This document shows positions 24,710 through 33,932 of a DNA stretch of 64,000 bases, piece by piece. Within the stretch, counting starts at the first letter, position 1; every line of letters begins with the position of its first letter. Origin of the DNA: Roseovarius tolerans (GTDB taxonomy: Bacteria > Pseudomonadota > Alphaproteobacteria > Rhodobacterales > Rhodobacteraceae); assembly GCF_900109855.1 (NCBI RefSeq), contig NZ_FOBO01000007.1, forward strand, positions 1 to 64,000, read 5' to 3'. The position numbers were made by a program, and so were the translations under genes. The notes beneath the pieces were generated by a model that saw only the letters and a list, made by a program, of their open reading frames with translations, made no database searches and was not told where the DNA came from.

Positions 24710-26137
24710 ATGACACGCCCAAGCGATCCCGCCCTCGAAGAATTGCGCAGCCTGATCGGCACCCGCCATGTGCGGACCGGCACCGATATGGCCCCCTGGT
24801 CACGCGATTGGGCCGGGCATACGGAATGGCAGCCGCGCGCCGTGCTGCAACCCGCCGATGCGCAGGAGGTGGCCGCCATCCTGCGGCTCGCCAATCGCTG
24901 CGGCCTGCCGGTGGTGCCGGTCTCGGGGAACACGAACCTCGTCAAGGGCACGCGCGGGGATGGCGCGCTGATGCTGTCGCTGGCGCGGCTGAACGCGATC
25001 CGCGAGATCCGGCCCGAGGCGCGCATCGCTGTGGTCGAGGCGGGGGTGGTGGTCGAGACGCTGCAACAGGCTGCAGAGGCGCATGACCTGCTCTTTCCGC
25101 TCAGCTTCGGGGCGCGCGGCTCGGCCATGGTGGGGGGCGTGCTGTCGACCAATGCGGGCGGCGCGAATGTGCTGCGCTATGGCAATACCCGCGATCTGTG
25201 CCTGGGGCTGGAGGTGGTCACGCCAACGGGCGAGGTGATGAACCTGATGAGCGCGCTGCACAAGAACAACGCGGGCTATGATTTGCGCCACCTGATGATC
25301 GGGGCTGAAGGCACGCTCGGCATCATCACTGCCGCCGTGTTCAAGCTTTTCCCGCGCGTGCGCGCCCATGCCACGGCGATGGTGGCGGTGCCCTCGGTCG
25401 GCGTCGCGCTCCAGCTGCTCAACCGCTTGCAGGACGATACCGGCGGCGCGGTCGAGGCGTTCGAATACATGCCGCGCAGCTTTCTGGACGCGCTACTGCA
25501 GCGCTTTCCCGACATCCGCCCGCCCTTTGCCGAGCGACACGCGGTCTACGTGCTGGTGGAACTGGGCGCGTGCGCACCGCGGGACGTGACACCGGGCGCG
25601 GATGGGGAACTGCCCGTCGTGACGCAGTTGGAGGCGGTGCTGGCCGCCGGATATGAGGCGGGCGAGGTGCTCGATGCCACCGTGGCGCAGAACGCGGCGC
25701 AACGGGCCGAGATATGGGCGCGGCGTGAGGCCTCGGCGCAGATCCTGCGGATGCGCAGCCCGGTGGTGGAGAACGACATCGCCGTCGCGACGGACCGGAT
25801 GGAGGTGCTGTTGGAGAAGATCGAGACCGTGAGTCGCGCGATTGATCCGGGTGTCGAGAATACCGGCGTCGCGCATCTGGGCGATGGCAACCTGCATTAC
25901 GTGGGCTGGCCCTCGCGCGATGATCCGGCGCTGTGCCGTGCCATTCAGGAGGCGGTCGAGGCGGAAGTGATCGGGCTTGGCGGCAGCTTTTCGGCGGAGC
26001 ACGGCATCGGGCTGTCGAAACGCCCGGCGATGGCGGCGCACAAGGATCCTGTGGCCCTTGCCACCATGCGCGCGATCAAGGTCGCACTCGATCCCAACGG
26101 CATTCTCAATCCCGGCAAGGTTTTGCCCGACCTGTGA
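24710..26137 (+). CDS. FAD-binding oxidoreductase (D-2-hydroxyacid dehydrogenase / GlcD type)
   Basis: This 475-residue flavoenzyme has a PCMH-type FAD domain (PRAVLQPADAQEVAAIL, VVPVSGNTNLVKGTRGDGAL, GGVLSTNAGGANVLRYGNTRD, GAEGTLGIITAAVFKL) and an FAD-oxidase C-terminal domain ending AEHGIGLSKRPAM and LDPNGILNPGKVLP. Such enzymes oxidise D-lactate, D-2-hydroxyglutarate or glycolate. ATG 24710 (MTRPSDPALEEL) was preferred over ATG 24656, since the extra 18 residues precede the usual start. It follows the tRNA and is transcribed towards hemC, convergently. Exact substrate not determinable. Confidence 0.8.
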   Translation: MTRPSDPALEELRSLIGTRHVRTGTDMAPWSRDWAGHTEWQPRAVLQPADAQEVAAILRLANRCGLPVVPVSGNTNLVKGTRGDGALMLSLARLNAIREIRPEARIAVVEAGVVVETLQQAAEAHDLLFPLSFGARGSAMVGGVLSTNAGGANVLRYGNTRDLCLGLEVVTPTGEVMNLMSALHKNNAGYDLRHLMIGAEGTLGIITAAVFKLFPRVRAHATAMVAVPSVGVALQLLNRLQDDTGGAVEAFEYMPRSFLDALLQRFPDIRPPFAERHAVYVLVELGACAPRDVTPGADGELPVVTQLEAVLAAGYEAGEVLDATVAQNAAQRAEIWARREASAQILRMRSPVVENDIAVATDRMEVLLEKIETVSRAIDPGVENTGVAHLGDGNLHYVGWPSRDDPALCRAIQEAVEAEVIGLGGSFSAEHGIGLSKRPAMAAHKDPVALATMRAIKVALDPNGILNPGKVLPDL

Positions 26138-26150
26138 TCCTCAGCAGCCC

Positions 26151-27098
26151 TCACTCGCGCCAGTCGAAGAACCCGTCACCGGCCTGCGACAGCAGCTTGG
26201 CGGCCATCGCGCGGCCCAGTTCCGCGCCATCTTCAATCGGCGCGCTCTGGTCGTCACTCAGGCATTCACTGCCATCGGGGCGCAGGATCTCGCCGCGCAG
26301 GCGCACCGTGCCGCCCGACAGTTCCGCAAGTCCAGCAATGGGCGTCTCGCAAGACCCGTCAAGGGCCTCGAGAAAGGCGCGTTCGGCGGCGAGGCGCTGG
26401 CCGGTTTCCGTGTCATGCAGCGCGCTCAGCATCTCGGCGGCGTGTTGGTCGTCGGCGCGACGCTCGATCCCGATGGCCCCTTGCGCCACGGCAGGCAGCA
26501 TCACCTCGGGGGCAATCGCTGCGGTCGCCACATCGGCGCGGTTCAGCCGATTCAGACCTGCCATGGCGAGGAAGGTGCAGGCGGCAACACCGTCGTCGAG
26601 TTTCTTCAACCGCGTCTGCACGTTGCCGCGAAATTCGACCACCTCCAGATGAGGATAAGCGACCAGAACCTGTGCCCGGCGGCGCAGCGACGAGGTGCCG
26701 ACCCTGGCGCCCGCTGGCAGATCGGCAAGCGCGGGCGCTTGGGGCGATACGAAGGCGTCGCGCACATCCTCGCGCGGCAGGTAGGTGTCGAGCGAAAGCC
26801 CCTCGGGCTGAAGCACCGGCATGTCCTTCATCGAATGCACAGCGATGTCGATCTCGCCAGACAAGAGTGCCTCTTCGATTTCGCGGGTGAACAGCCCCTT
26901 GCCGCCGATCTCTTTCAGCGGGCGATCGATGATCCGGTCGCCGGTCGTCTTTATGACCGAGATTTCAAAGGCATCCTCGGGCAGATCAAAGGCGGCCTGC
27001 AGCCGCGCGCGGGTCTCATGCGCCTGCGCGAGCGCCAGCGGAGAGCCGCGTGTGCCGATCTTGAACGGTTTGGTCGGGGTGGGCAATTCACGTGTCAT
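26151..27098 (-). CDS. hemC: Porphobilinogen deaminase (hydroxymethylbilane synthase)
   Basis: This 315-residue enzyme joins four porphobilinogens into hydroxymethylbilane in haem, chlorophyll and cobalamin synthesis. Visible: FKIGTRGSPLALAQAHETRARL, the K/R-rich active site (TTGDRIIDRPLKEIGGKGLFTREIE split over two strands), SLRRRAQVL and the dipyrromethane cofactor Cys in DGSCETPIAG. The length is normal. It is divergent from hemE, 95 bp away, so the two haem genes share a promoter region. Confidence 0.95.
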   Translation of the reverse strand: MTRELPTPTKPFKIGTRGSPLALAQAHETRARLQAAFDLPEDAFEISVIKTTGDRIIDRPLKEIGGKGLFTREIEEALLSGEIDIAVHSMKDMPVLQPEGLSLDTYLPREDVRDAFVSPQAPALADLPAGARVGTSSLRRRAQVLVAYPHLEVVEFRGNVQTRLKKLDDGVAACTFLAMAGLNRLNRADVATAAIAPEVMLPAVAQGAIGIERRADDQHAAEMLSALHDTETGQRLAAERAFLEALDGSCETPIAGLAELSGGTVRLRGEILRPDGSECLSDDQSAPIEDGAELGRAMAAKLLSQAGDGFFDWRE

Positions 27099-27193
27099 GA
27101 CGAAGGTTTAGACGCGACAAAGGAAGGTGACAAGCGGCGAGATGCTTGACATCGGGGGCGGGGGCGGCGACGAGACTTAAAACGGAGGATTTC

Positions 27194-28228
27194 ATGCCCG
27201 CCCAAAAGACCATTCTGCGCGCCCTTTCGGGCGAGACATTGCCCACCCCGCCGATCTGGATGATGCGGCAGGCGGGGCGTTACCTGCCAGAATACCGCGC
27301 GACGCGGGCACAGGCCGGGGATTTCCTGTCACTGTGCTACAATAGTGATCTGGCGACCGAGGTGACGCTGCAACCGATCCGGCGCTACGGTTTTGACGCG
27401 GCGATCCTGTTTGCCGATATTCTGCTTTTGCCGCAGGCGCTTGGCGCGGATCTGTGGTTCGTCACGGGTGAGGGGCCGCGCCTCTCGACGATCACGGATC
27501 AGGCCGGGTTCGACAAGCTGAAACCGGTCGAGGACATCCACGAGACCTTGAACCCGATCTATCAGACGGTGCGCAATCTGGCGGGAGAATTGCCAAAGGA
27601 CGTGACGCTGATCGGCTTTGCTGGGGCACCTTGGACGGTGGCGACCTACATGATCGCGGGCAAGGGCACACCGGATCAGGGACCGGCGCATGCGCTCAAG
27701 GCGGAAAACAAGCCGGTTTTTGAGGCGATCATTGACCGGCTGACCGAAGGCACCATCGAGTATCTGTCATGCCAGATCGAGGCCGGGGCGGAGGTGGTGA
27801 AAATCTTCGACAGTTGGGCGGGCTCGCTCAAGGGCGAGGATTTCGACCGGTACGCCTTGGCGCCGACCAAGCGCATCATCGCGGAATTGAAGGCGCGGCA
27901 TCCGGGCATTCCGGTCATCGCCTTCCCGCGTCAGGCGGGTGACAAGTATATCGGATTTCACGAGAAATCCGGGGCCGATTGCGTGGCCGTGGACGATTCC
28001 GTGACCGCCGCGTGGGTGGCGGAACATGTGCAGCCCGATGGCTGTGTACAGGGCAATCTGAAATCCTCGCATATGGTGACGGGAGGCGACGATTTGGTGC
28101 GCGAGACCCGGACCATCGTCGAGGCGCTGAAGAACGGGCCGCATATCTTCAACCTCGGGCACGGGATCACGCCGGATGCTGATCCGGAAAATGTACAACT
28201 GATGATCGACACGGTACGCGGGGCCTGA
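27194..28228 (+). CDS. hemE: Uroporphyrinogen III decarboxylase
   Basis: This 344-residue enzyme converts uroporphyrinogen III to coproporphyrinogen III. The signature [17 protein letters not shown] is at the N-terminus; [16 protein letters not shown] and [14 protein letters not shown] are also present. GGAGG eight bp before ATG 27194 (MPAQKTIL) sets the start; the frame upstream to 27146 is not conserved. It is divergent from hemC. Confidence 0.95.
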   Translation: MPAQKTILRALSGETLPTPPIWMMRQAGRYLPEYRATRAQAGDFLSLCYNSDLATEVTLQPIRRYGFDAAILFADILLLPQALGADLWFVTGEGPRLSTITDQAGFDKLKPVEDIHETLNPIYQTVRNLAGELPKDVTLIGFAGAPWTVATYMIAGKGTPDQGPAHALKAENKPVFEAIIDRLTEGTIEYLSCQIEAGAEVVKIFDSWAGSLKGEDFDRYALAPTKRIIAELKARHPGIPVIAFPRQAGDKYIGFHEKSGADCVAVDDSVTAAWVAEHVQPDGCVQGNLKSSHMVTGGDDLVRETRTIVEALKNGPHIFNLGHGITPDADPENVQLMIDTVRGA

Positions 28229-28267
28229 GCAAGTGGCAGCGGCGCGTCTGATCAGCGCACATGCACC

Positions 28268-28708
28268 CTACCAGCGGGTAAGCGCGTCTTCGTCCTCGTC
28301 GCGGGCGGCGACCCAGTCGGCCCCCGCGTCCGTCACTTCCTTCTTCCAGAAGGGGGCGCGGGATTTGAGGAAATCCATGAGGAACTCGGCGGCCTGAAAG
28401 GCGTCGGCGCGATGGCGCGAGGCGGTGGCGACCATCATGATCATCTCGTCGGGCGCAAGACGGCCATGGCGGTGCAGGATCAGCGCATCGCCGATCTGCC
28501 AGCGGTTTGCCGCCTCGTCGGCGATGGCGTGCAGGGCTTTTTCGGTCATGCCGGGGTAATGCTCAATCTCCATCGCGGAAAGATCGCCGCCAAGGTCGCG
28601 GACGATGCCGGTGAAGGTGACAACCGCGCCCATACCGCTCTGGCGCGCGGCAAAGGCATTGGCCTCGGCCCCGAGATCGAACGGCGCTTGCTGCACGCGG
28701 ATATCCAT
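28268..28708 (-). CDS. moaE: Molybdopterin synthase catalytic subunit
   Basis: This 146-residue protein is the large subunit of molybdopterin synthase, which inserts sulfur from the thiocarboxylated MoaD tail into precursor Z. Key stretches: GAVVTFTGIVRD, MEIEHYPGMTEKAL, HRHGRLAPDEMIMMVATAS (with the conserved His/Arg) and FLKSRAPFWKKE (active Lys pair). ATG 28708 (MDIRVQQ) was chosen over an overlapping GTG at 28711. It lies 15 bp after moaD, in one operon with pgsA. Confidence 0.93.
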   Translation of the reverse strand: MDIRVQQAPFDLGAEANAFAARQSGMGAVVTFTGIVRDLGGDLSAMEIEHYPGMTEKALHAIADEAANRWQIGDALILHRHGRLAPDEMIMMVATASRHRADAFQAAEFLMDFLKSRAPFWKKEVTDAGADWVAARDEDEDALTRW

Positions 28709-28723
28709 CACCTCAGCCTCCCG

Positions 28724-28969
28724 TCATCCGCCGGTCATCGGCGGAAAGAACGCCACTTCGCGCGCGCCGGAAAGCGGCGCGTCGAAATCCCGCAACTCCT
28801 GATCGACCGCGACGCGCAGCGCCGACAGGTCGGCAAAGGCAACGGCATAGCGATCCTCGCGCGCGCGCAGTTCCTCTACAAGGTCCATGACCGTTGCGGG
28901 GGTGCTTGCGATCCGATCCTTGGGGTGGCCGATGCGTTCGCGCACCCATGCGAAATAAAGCACATCCAT
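28724..28969 (-). CDS. moaD: Molybdopterin synthase sulfur-carrier subunit
   Basis: This 81-residue ubiquitin-fold protein starts MDVLYFAWVRERIG and ends in PPMTGG; the C-terminal Gly-Gly is adenylated and thiocarboxylated by a MoeB-type enzyme (one is encoded at 47897). The ATG overlaps the pgsA stop (ATGA) and moaE follows 15 bp later. Confidence 0.93.
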   Translation of the reverse strand: MDVLYFAWVRERIGHPKDRIASTPATVMDLVEELRAREDRYAVAFADLSALRVAVDQELRDFDAPLSGAREVAFFPPMTGG

Positions 28970-29634
28970 CAGTGTTCATCCTTCAGATGCGGCACGGATT
29001 TTCGCAGGTAATCCGCACCCGTGATCAGTGTCAGCGCGGCGGCCAGCCACAACAGCCAGATGCCCAGATGCCCGGCCCAGACCATGCCGTGATACTTCCA
29101 CCACAGACCGTGCAGGTCTTCGGTGCGCCCGCCGAGAATGTCCGCCACGATCTGGTTGTCCATGCCGAAGGTCGACATGCCGAAATAGTGCTCGAACACG
29201 CCCTGCGCAAAGAGCACCGCGATGGCGACCATCTGCGCCGTGGTCTTCCACTTGGCCAGTTGCGTGACCTTGAGCGTACCCGCCGTATCTCCAAGATATT
29301 CACGCAGGCCCGAGACGAAAACCTCCCGGAAGAGAATTACCGTGGCCGGCAGCACCAGCCAGGGCGACATCGAGGAATATCCGACGATCACCATCAGCGC
29401 GATCACCACCATCGCCTTGTCGGCAATCGGGTCGAGCATCGTGCCGATCTTGGTCACCTGTTTCCAGCTTCGCGCGAGATAGCCGTCGAACCAATCGGTG
29501 ATGGCCGCGCTGACAAACAGAACGAGCGCAAACCAGTCGGCATAGGGCCGGGTGAAATAGAGGAACATCACCGCCACGGCGGGGGCCGCCAGCAGGCGCA
29601 GCATGGTCAGGATATTCGGCAACGTCCATGTCAT
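28969..29634 (-). CDS. pgsA: CDP-diacylglycerol-glycerol-3-phosphate 3-phosphatidyltransferase
   Basis: This 221-residue membrane enzyme of phosphatidylglycerol synthesis contains the CDP-alcohol phosphatidyltransferase signature. DWFDGYLAR is followed by GTMLDPIADK, with all the conserved Asp and Gly residues (D-G-x2-A-R-x8-G-x3-D-x3-D). About five membrane helices are visible (e.g. LAAPAVAVMFLYF, WLVLPATVILFREVF). First gene of the pgsA-moaD-moaE operon. Confidence 0.93.
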   Translation of the reverse strand: MTWTLPNILTMLRLLAAPAVAVMFLYFTRPYADWFALVLFVSAAITDWFDGYLARSWKQVTKIGTMLDPIADKAMVVIALMVIVGYSSMSPWLVLPATVILFREVFVSGLREYLGDTAGTLKVTQLAKWKTTAQMVAIAVLFAQGVFEHYFGMSTFGMDNQIVADILGGRTEDLHGLWWKYHGMVWAGHLGIWLLWLAAALTLITGADYLRKSVPHLKDEH

Positions 29635-29682
29635 GGCACGGTTCTAGCCTGTCGCGTTGCCAAGGGAAAGCGCAGTCGCCAT

Positions 29683-30444
29683 CTAAAAATCGCTGAGGCG
29701 GCGGGTGGTTTCGGGGTCCATGAAGCCCGCGATGGTGGCCTCGGTCTCAAGGTCCATGGCGCGGCGCAAGTCGGGGGTTGCGGTGGCGTTGAGCACCCGT
29801 TTCATCGCCCGCACCGAAAGCGGCGGGAGTTCGGCCAGGCGGCGGGCGGTAGCGTGGGCCGTCTCCAGCAGGTCACCGTCGGGCGCGGTTTTCCATGCCA
29901 GCCTCATGTCGTGCAGGGTCACGGCGTCGTAGCGGTCGCCGAAGGTGAGCATCTCGCGTGCCCGCGCCAGCCCGACCAGCGCGGGCAAGAGCGCGGTCAC
30001 CCCGCCGGTCACGAAGAGGTTGAGCGACACCTCGGGGAAAAAGCCGCGCGCGCTGTCGGCCCAGATCGGGAAATCGCAGTTGATCGCCCATTCAAAGCCA
30101 CCGCCCACCGCCCAGCCATTGATCGCGCCGACCACGGGTTTCGGCCCGAATGTGATTGCGAGTGTCGCGCGCTGGATCGCCAGCACCAGATCGCGCGCCT
30201 CCTCCTCCGATGCGGGGTGAACATGATCCTGCCGGTCGTCGCCTGCGCAGAACGCCTTGCCCGCGCCGGTGAACACTATGGCGCGGGTTCCCGGGTCGGC
30301 ATTGGCGGCGTCGAAGGCGCGGGCCACGTCGTCGATCAACGCGCGGTTCATCGCGTTGAGCCGGTGCGGGCGGTTGAGGGTGATGCGGCGCACGGCGCCC
30401 TCGTGCAACGCGCTCAGCACGGTGTCATAGGTGAAATCGGTCAT
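29683..30444 (-). CDS. Enoyl-CoA hydratase/isomerase family protein
   Basis: This 253-residue crotonase-fold protein has RITLNRPHRLNAMNRALI, the oxyanion-hole strands IVFTGAGKAFCAGDDRQDH and VVGAINGWAVGGGFEWAINCD, and ADSARGFFPEVSLNLF. The catalytic Glu in GGGFE and in FPEVSL are both present, so hydratase or isomerase activity is plausible. It overlaps the CoA-ligase gene by 4 bp, so it likely acts on the CoA ester made by that enzyme. Confidence 0.85.
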   Translation of the reverse strand: MTDFTYDTVLSALHEGAVRRITLNRPHRLNAMNRALIDDVARAFDAANADPGTRAIVFTGAGKAFCAGDDRQDHVHPASEEEARDLVLAIQRATLAITFGPKPVVGAINGWAVGGGFEWAINCDFPIWADSARGFFPEVSLNLFVTGGVTALLPALVGLARAREMLTFGDRYDAVTLHDMRLAWKTAPDGDLLETAHATARRLAELPPLSVRAMKRVLNATATPDLRRAMDLETEATIAGFMDPETTRRLSDF

Positions 30445-31745
30445 GGGTATCTCCTTTGCACGCGGCTCGTCTTGCCCTCGGTCAGCGGGAAGGTGCCATG
30501 CGGCACTAGCGTGATGCGCGCGGTCGCGCCGAGGTCGCGCTTGATGGCCTGCGCCACCTCTTCGGCCAGCCCCGGTGCGGCGTCTTGCCCCTTGGCCAGT
30601 TCCGCCGTGACCGGCAGGCTGTCATGGGGCGGGGGCGTGTCGAGTGATATGCGGTAGTCGCCCGAGAGCGCCGAGAACCGGTTGAGGACGGCAGCGACCA
30701 TGGTGGGGAATAGGTTGAGGCCTCGCACCACCACCATGTCATCCGAGCGACCCACCACGCGAAACCGAAACCCCGTGCGCCCGCAGCTGCAGGGGGCGGT
30801 CTCGTCCACGGTGATGATATCGCCGCTGCGAAAACGCACAAGCGGCTGGCAGTCGCGCACCAGATGCGTGAGGACCAGTTCTCCGGTCTGTCCTGCGGTG
30901 AGGGGCAGGGGAGCGCCGTTTTCGGGCTCGATCAGTTCGGGCCAGAGCACGTCTGCCCCCATGAAATGCAGGCGCGTGTCATGCTCGCATTGCGCCGCAA
31001 AATTGCAGAACACGTCCGAGACGCCGTAATTGGCGTTGCGCGGCTCCATCCCCCAGACGTCCTCCAGGCGGGCGCGGAAGGCCGGGTCGTCAAGCCCCGC
31101 CTCGCCGCCGAACAGCCCCAGTTTCAGGCCGAGATCACGAGGGCTGAGATCGGGGAAACGCTCTGCGATGACACGCTCCAGCACTGACGGATAAGACGGC
31201 GTGCAGGAGATCGCGGTGATCCCCACCTCGCGGATGGTCCGCACCAGCAATTCGGTTGATCCGGTGCCGAATGGCACCACCAGCGCGCCGGTGGCCTGAA
31301 GCGTCATGTGATCGGTCAGCCCGCCCATCCACATTTGGTAGTTGAGGCAATGCACCACCGTGTGATCTGGCGTCAGCCCGGCGGCGGATTGACAACGCCC
31401 GCCCACGGCCTCGGTCACCGCGCAGTCGCGCGCCGAGAGCGCGAGGTTCATCGCCTGCCCGGTGGTGCCCGAGGTGCGGTGCAGGCGCACCGCGTCGTGG
31501 CGGGCCGCGGCCATGTAGTTGCCAAAGGGCGGGTGTTCAGCCTGTGCCAAGCGCAGTTGCGCCTTGTCCGAGAGGGGCAGGGCGGGCAGATTGGTCAGAT
31601 CAGCGGGCGGCGCGGCGCCCTCCCACAGGTCGCGGTAAAAGCCCGAATGGCGGGCGACGTAACCGGCCTGAGTGGCCCAGGCGGCGGACTGATGGGCGCG
31701 CAGGCGGTCAGGGCTGGCGTATTCGGCTTGGTCGAGAAGGCTCAT
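30441..31745 (-). CDS. Phenylacetate-CoA-ligase-like AMP-forming enzyme
   Basis: This 434-residue protein is of the PaaK branch of the ANL superfamily. Visible are the P-loop LHRTSGTTGQAMNL (~91), SCTPSYPSVLERV, LGLFGGEAGLDD, NANYGVSDVFCNFA, CSCGRTGFRFRVVGRSDDMVVVRG (hinge; three Cys) and the C-terminal Lys near EGKTSRVQRRYP. It should activate an aromatic or other carboxylic acid as a CoA thioester. ATG 31745 overlaps the TetR stop (ATGA). Together with the hydratase it forms a small catabolic operon under a TetR gene. Substrate unknown. Confidence 0.82.
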   Translation of the reverse strand: MSLLDQAEYASPDRLRAHQSAAWATQAGYVARHSGFYRDLWEGAAPPADLTNLPALPLSDKAQLRLAQAEHPPFGNYMAAARHDAVRLHRTSGTTGQAMNLALSARDCAVTEAVGGRCQSAAGLTPDHTVVHCLNYQMWMGGLTDHMTLQATGALVVPFGTGSTELLVRTIREVGITAISCTPSYPSVLERVIAERFPDLSPRDLGLKLGLFGGEAGLDDPAFRARLEDVWGMEPRNANYGVSDVFCNFAAQCEHDTRLHFMGADVLWPELIEPENGAPLPLTAGQTGELVLTHLVRDCQPLVRFRSGDIITVDETAPCSCGRTGFRFRVVGRSDDMVVVRGLNLFPTMVAAVLNRFSALSGDYRISLDTPPPHDSLPVTAELAKGQDAAPGLAEEVAQAIKRDLGATARITLVPHGTFPLTEGKTSRVQRRYP

Positions 31746-32389
31746 GGCTGCAATCCCCTCTCCCAGAGGGTGGTGAGCGTTGCGACGACCGCCGCGCGGT
31801 CGGAGGAGACCGCGACCAGCCCCGGTTCGCCCGAAAGATGCAGGCTGGAGAGGTAGTGGTCGGTCATGCCGCCAAGCGCATAGGCGCGGCGGGTGAGTTC
31901 GGCCTCGGGCAGGGTATCGCGCCCGTCGAGGGCGTGGCGGCGGCGGGTGGCCTTGACCACGATGGCGATCCAGTCGCGGTTGAGCCGGTGAAACGCCGCG
32001 CGCGCCGCCGGAAACGCGTAAAGGTGGTGGACAAGGCATTTCATCAGCCCGCGATTGGTTTCGAAGAGGGTGACATAGGCTTGCGTTGCGGCGCGCATGG
32101 GCGCGTGGGGTTTGGTGCGGCCCGCGTCGATCATGTGAATCTGCAGGAAATTCGCGAAGCCTTGCAGAAGATCGTCGAGCAGTTGCGCCTGATCGGAGAA
32201 GTAGAGGTAGAACGTACCATTGGCCACGCCCGCCTCGCGGCAGATGGCGGCGATGTTCAGATCCTGCGGTGCGCACGTTTCTAGCAGATGGCAGGCGGCG
32301 ACCCGGATGGCCTGCGCGGTGCGTTGGCCCTTGGCGAGGTGGATGGCCTCGTCGGCAAGGGTCTCCGGATAGCTGTGAGAGGTGGGCAT
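31742..32389 (-). CDS. TetR family transcriptional regulator
   Basis: This 215-residue protein has a TetR HTH: AAICREAGVANGTFYLYFSDQAQLL at ~45-70 (the GTFYxYF signature), followed by an all-helical ligand domain. It is the first gene of the operon with the CoA ligase and hydratase, so it probably represses them until a substrate or its CoA ester binds. A 22-bp palindrome just upstream is a likely operator, implying autoregulation. Confidence 0.85.
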   Translation of the reverse strand: MPTSHSYPETLADEAIHLAKGQRTAQAIRVAACHLLETCAPQDLNIAAICREAGVANGTFYLYFSDQAQLLDDLLQGFANFLQIHMIDAGRTKPHAPMRAATQAYVTLFETNRGLMKCLVHHLYAFPAARAAFHRLNRDWIAIVVKATRRRHALDGRDTLPEAELTRRAYALGGMTDHYLSSLHLSGEPGLVAVSSDRAAVVATLTTLWERGLQP

Positions 32390-32403
32390 GGGGGCACGAT
32401 AGT

Positions 32404-32886
32404 TTATGAATATGAATTCATGTTCATTTTTTTGAGTAATATGTCAAGACGGTTTGGAGTGACCGAGGACTCGCCTGTTGCCGCTTGTTCAGCCAATGCG
32501 GCGCCCCGGCACCCCGGCGGGTCGAAGGGCAGGAACTCGACTGCGCCGCGCTTGACCTGCGCGCTGGCCTTTTCGCTCACATCGGCGAGCACGAGGCCGC
32601 CGGGGGTGTGCAGCACGAGGTCGATGGGTATGTCGCGCGGCGTGGCCTTGATCGCGGAAATGATGGATCGGGCATCCTCCAGCCCAATCATGTTGGACAT
32701 ATTGAAACCGAACAGGCTGCGCTTTTCCGGCCGATGGACCATGGTGATGACCCGGCTGCGACGGCGTTTCTCGATGCCACGGATGGCCCGGGCGCGACGC
32801 AGTGTGAACATCCGTCCGGTTAAAAGCGGTTGCAGCATCAACGCGAGACAAGCGAGGACGAGGAGGGTAGAAAGATTGAATTCCAT
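32404..32886 (-). pseudogene. Serine-dehydratase-type (SDH/SppA-like) membrane protease, truncated
   Basis: 160 residues from ATG 32886: a membrane anchor (LSTLLVLACLALMLQPLL), an RRR-rich segment, and the start of the crotonase-like protease domain up to IDLVLHTPGGLVLA. Members of this family continue with about 120 more residues including the catalytic Ser (MSGGT) and Lys; here the sequence after GLVLA becomes unrelated (DVSEKASAQVKRG...) and stops. Active-site residues are absent, so this is a remnant. The break falls against the TetR promoter region. Confidence 0.6.
32406..32427. promoter_or_regulatory. Likely TetR operator palindrome
   Basis: A near-perfect inverted repeat centred on ATGAATTCAT (perfect 10-bp core), extended by ATGAAT on the left and GTTCAT on the right with one mismatched pair. 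It starts 16 bp upstream of the TetR ATG (32389), a typical place for a TetR autorepressor site, and overlaps the end of the broken protease gene. Confidence 0.6.
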
Positions 32887-33050
32887 ACACTTGCCTCGGG
32901 TTAAGATAAGAGTCGGATCCGGTTTTGCCACATCTGTTGCAATCACTGGGTGGTAAGTGAATTGAAAAATCATGCGTGATGCTACAATGATGGTAGTCGG
33001 TTAAATGTCTCGGAAAGAGACGCGTAACACAAGTCCAAGAGGCACGGGCG

Positions 33051-33392
33051 ATGAAACAGGTCCTTATTCTACTCATGATCTTCGGCGTATCGGGCTGTGG
33101 CGGGGCGAACCGGTTTGGCGGCGATGTCCGCGCGGCGCGGCCCATGGCGTCGGGACCGATTTCGGATGCCTGCCTGCAATCGGATCGCAAGGCACGCTCG
33201 CGCGCGCTCTGCGGCTGTATTCAGGCAGTGGCCAACGATACGTTGAGCGGACGAGATCAGCGCCGCGCCGTCAGCTTTTACCGTGACCCGCATGCCGCGC
33301 AGGAAATCCGGCAATCGGACCGTCCCGGCGACGAACGGTTCTGGCGCGTCTACACCACCTATGCCGAGCAGGCGGAACGCGTCTGCGCCTGA
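33051..33392 (+). CDS. Small lipoprotein, Cys-rich (hypothetical)
   Basis: This 113-residue protein has a lipoprotein signal (MKQVLILLMIFGVSGC; lipobox VSGC, lipidated Cys16). The mature part contains three more cysteines (SDACLQ, ALCGCIQ) and a C-terminal RVCA. It is a common small protein of Rhodobacteraceae, often loosely labelled as an arginine transporter-related protein, but nothing in the sequence supports transport. Stands alone with its own upstream region. Confidence 0.75.
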   Translation: MKQVLILLMIFGVSGCGGANRFGGDVRAARPMASGPISDACLQSDRKARSRALCGCIQAVANDTLSGRDQRRAVSFYRDPHAAQEIRQSDRPGDERFWRVYTTYAEQAERVCA

Positions 33393-33638
33393 TGCGCTGC
33401 GCCCGGTTCGGGCTCGAGACTCGTCTGAAACACCCTTTTTCAAACCTTGCGCGCCCTGACCCAAGGGGCGAGCAGTGTTATATTCTTCCCGTTATGCGTG
33501 AAAAATAGTTGCTTTCCACTAAAGTTTTGCCCTAAAGAACGTGAATAATCACATCAAATGGGATTTTGCTATCCAGAAGGATCGCACCCTCGCGCCGTGC
33601 GTTGCCGGTGCCGGGCTCTATGGAAGTGGAGTGTCGGG

Positions 33639-33932
33639 ATGACGTTCAATCTTGCCCTCGAAGAGATCGCGCAGAACGCCTATACCTCGGCGCATTTCGG
33701 CGGCAACATCCTTGCCACCGGAGACCGTCTGGGGGCCGATGGCACGTTTGACGAGACCGCCGAGGCGCTCAACATCGAGTTTCTGCGCTATCCCGGCGGG
33801 GCGCTGATCGGGGCATCGGCGGATGCTCGATCCGGTGATCAGAGAGTTGACCATAGAGCTCACACCGTAAGCCGAGGCGGCAGAGCCGTATCTGTTGTCA
33901 TTCCTGATGAATGGCGAAGAGACCGGCCCTGA
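33639..33932 (+). pseudogene. N-terminal fragment of an RTX-type glycosidase
   Basis: From ATG 33639 (MTFNLALEEIAQN) the frame contains SAHFGGNILATGDRLG and IEFLRYPGG. This pattern starts secreted TIM-barrel glycosidases that end in RTX repeats (typically FGANxLxxRDxLGxxG... LRYPGG). After the RYPGG the similarity is lost and the frame drifts to a stop. The missing remainder of such a protein is exactly what the truncated gene at 21096-23420 contains. Remnant only. Confidence 0.5.

Noticed and set aside
28894-30657. A 587-codon plus-strand frame
   Set aside because: Covers pgsA and the enoyl-CoA hydratase on the other strand. The His/Arg-rich composition marks a shadow.
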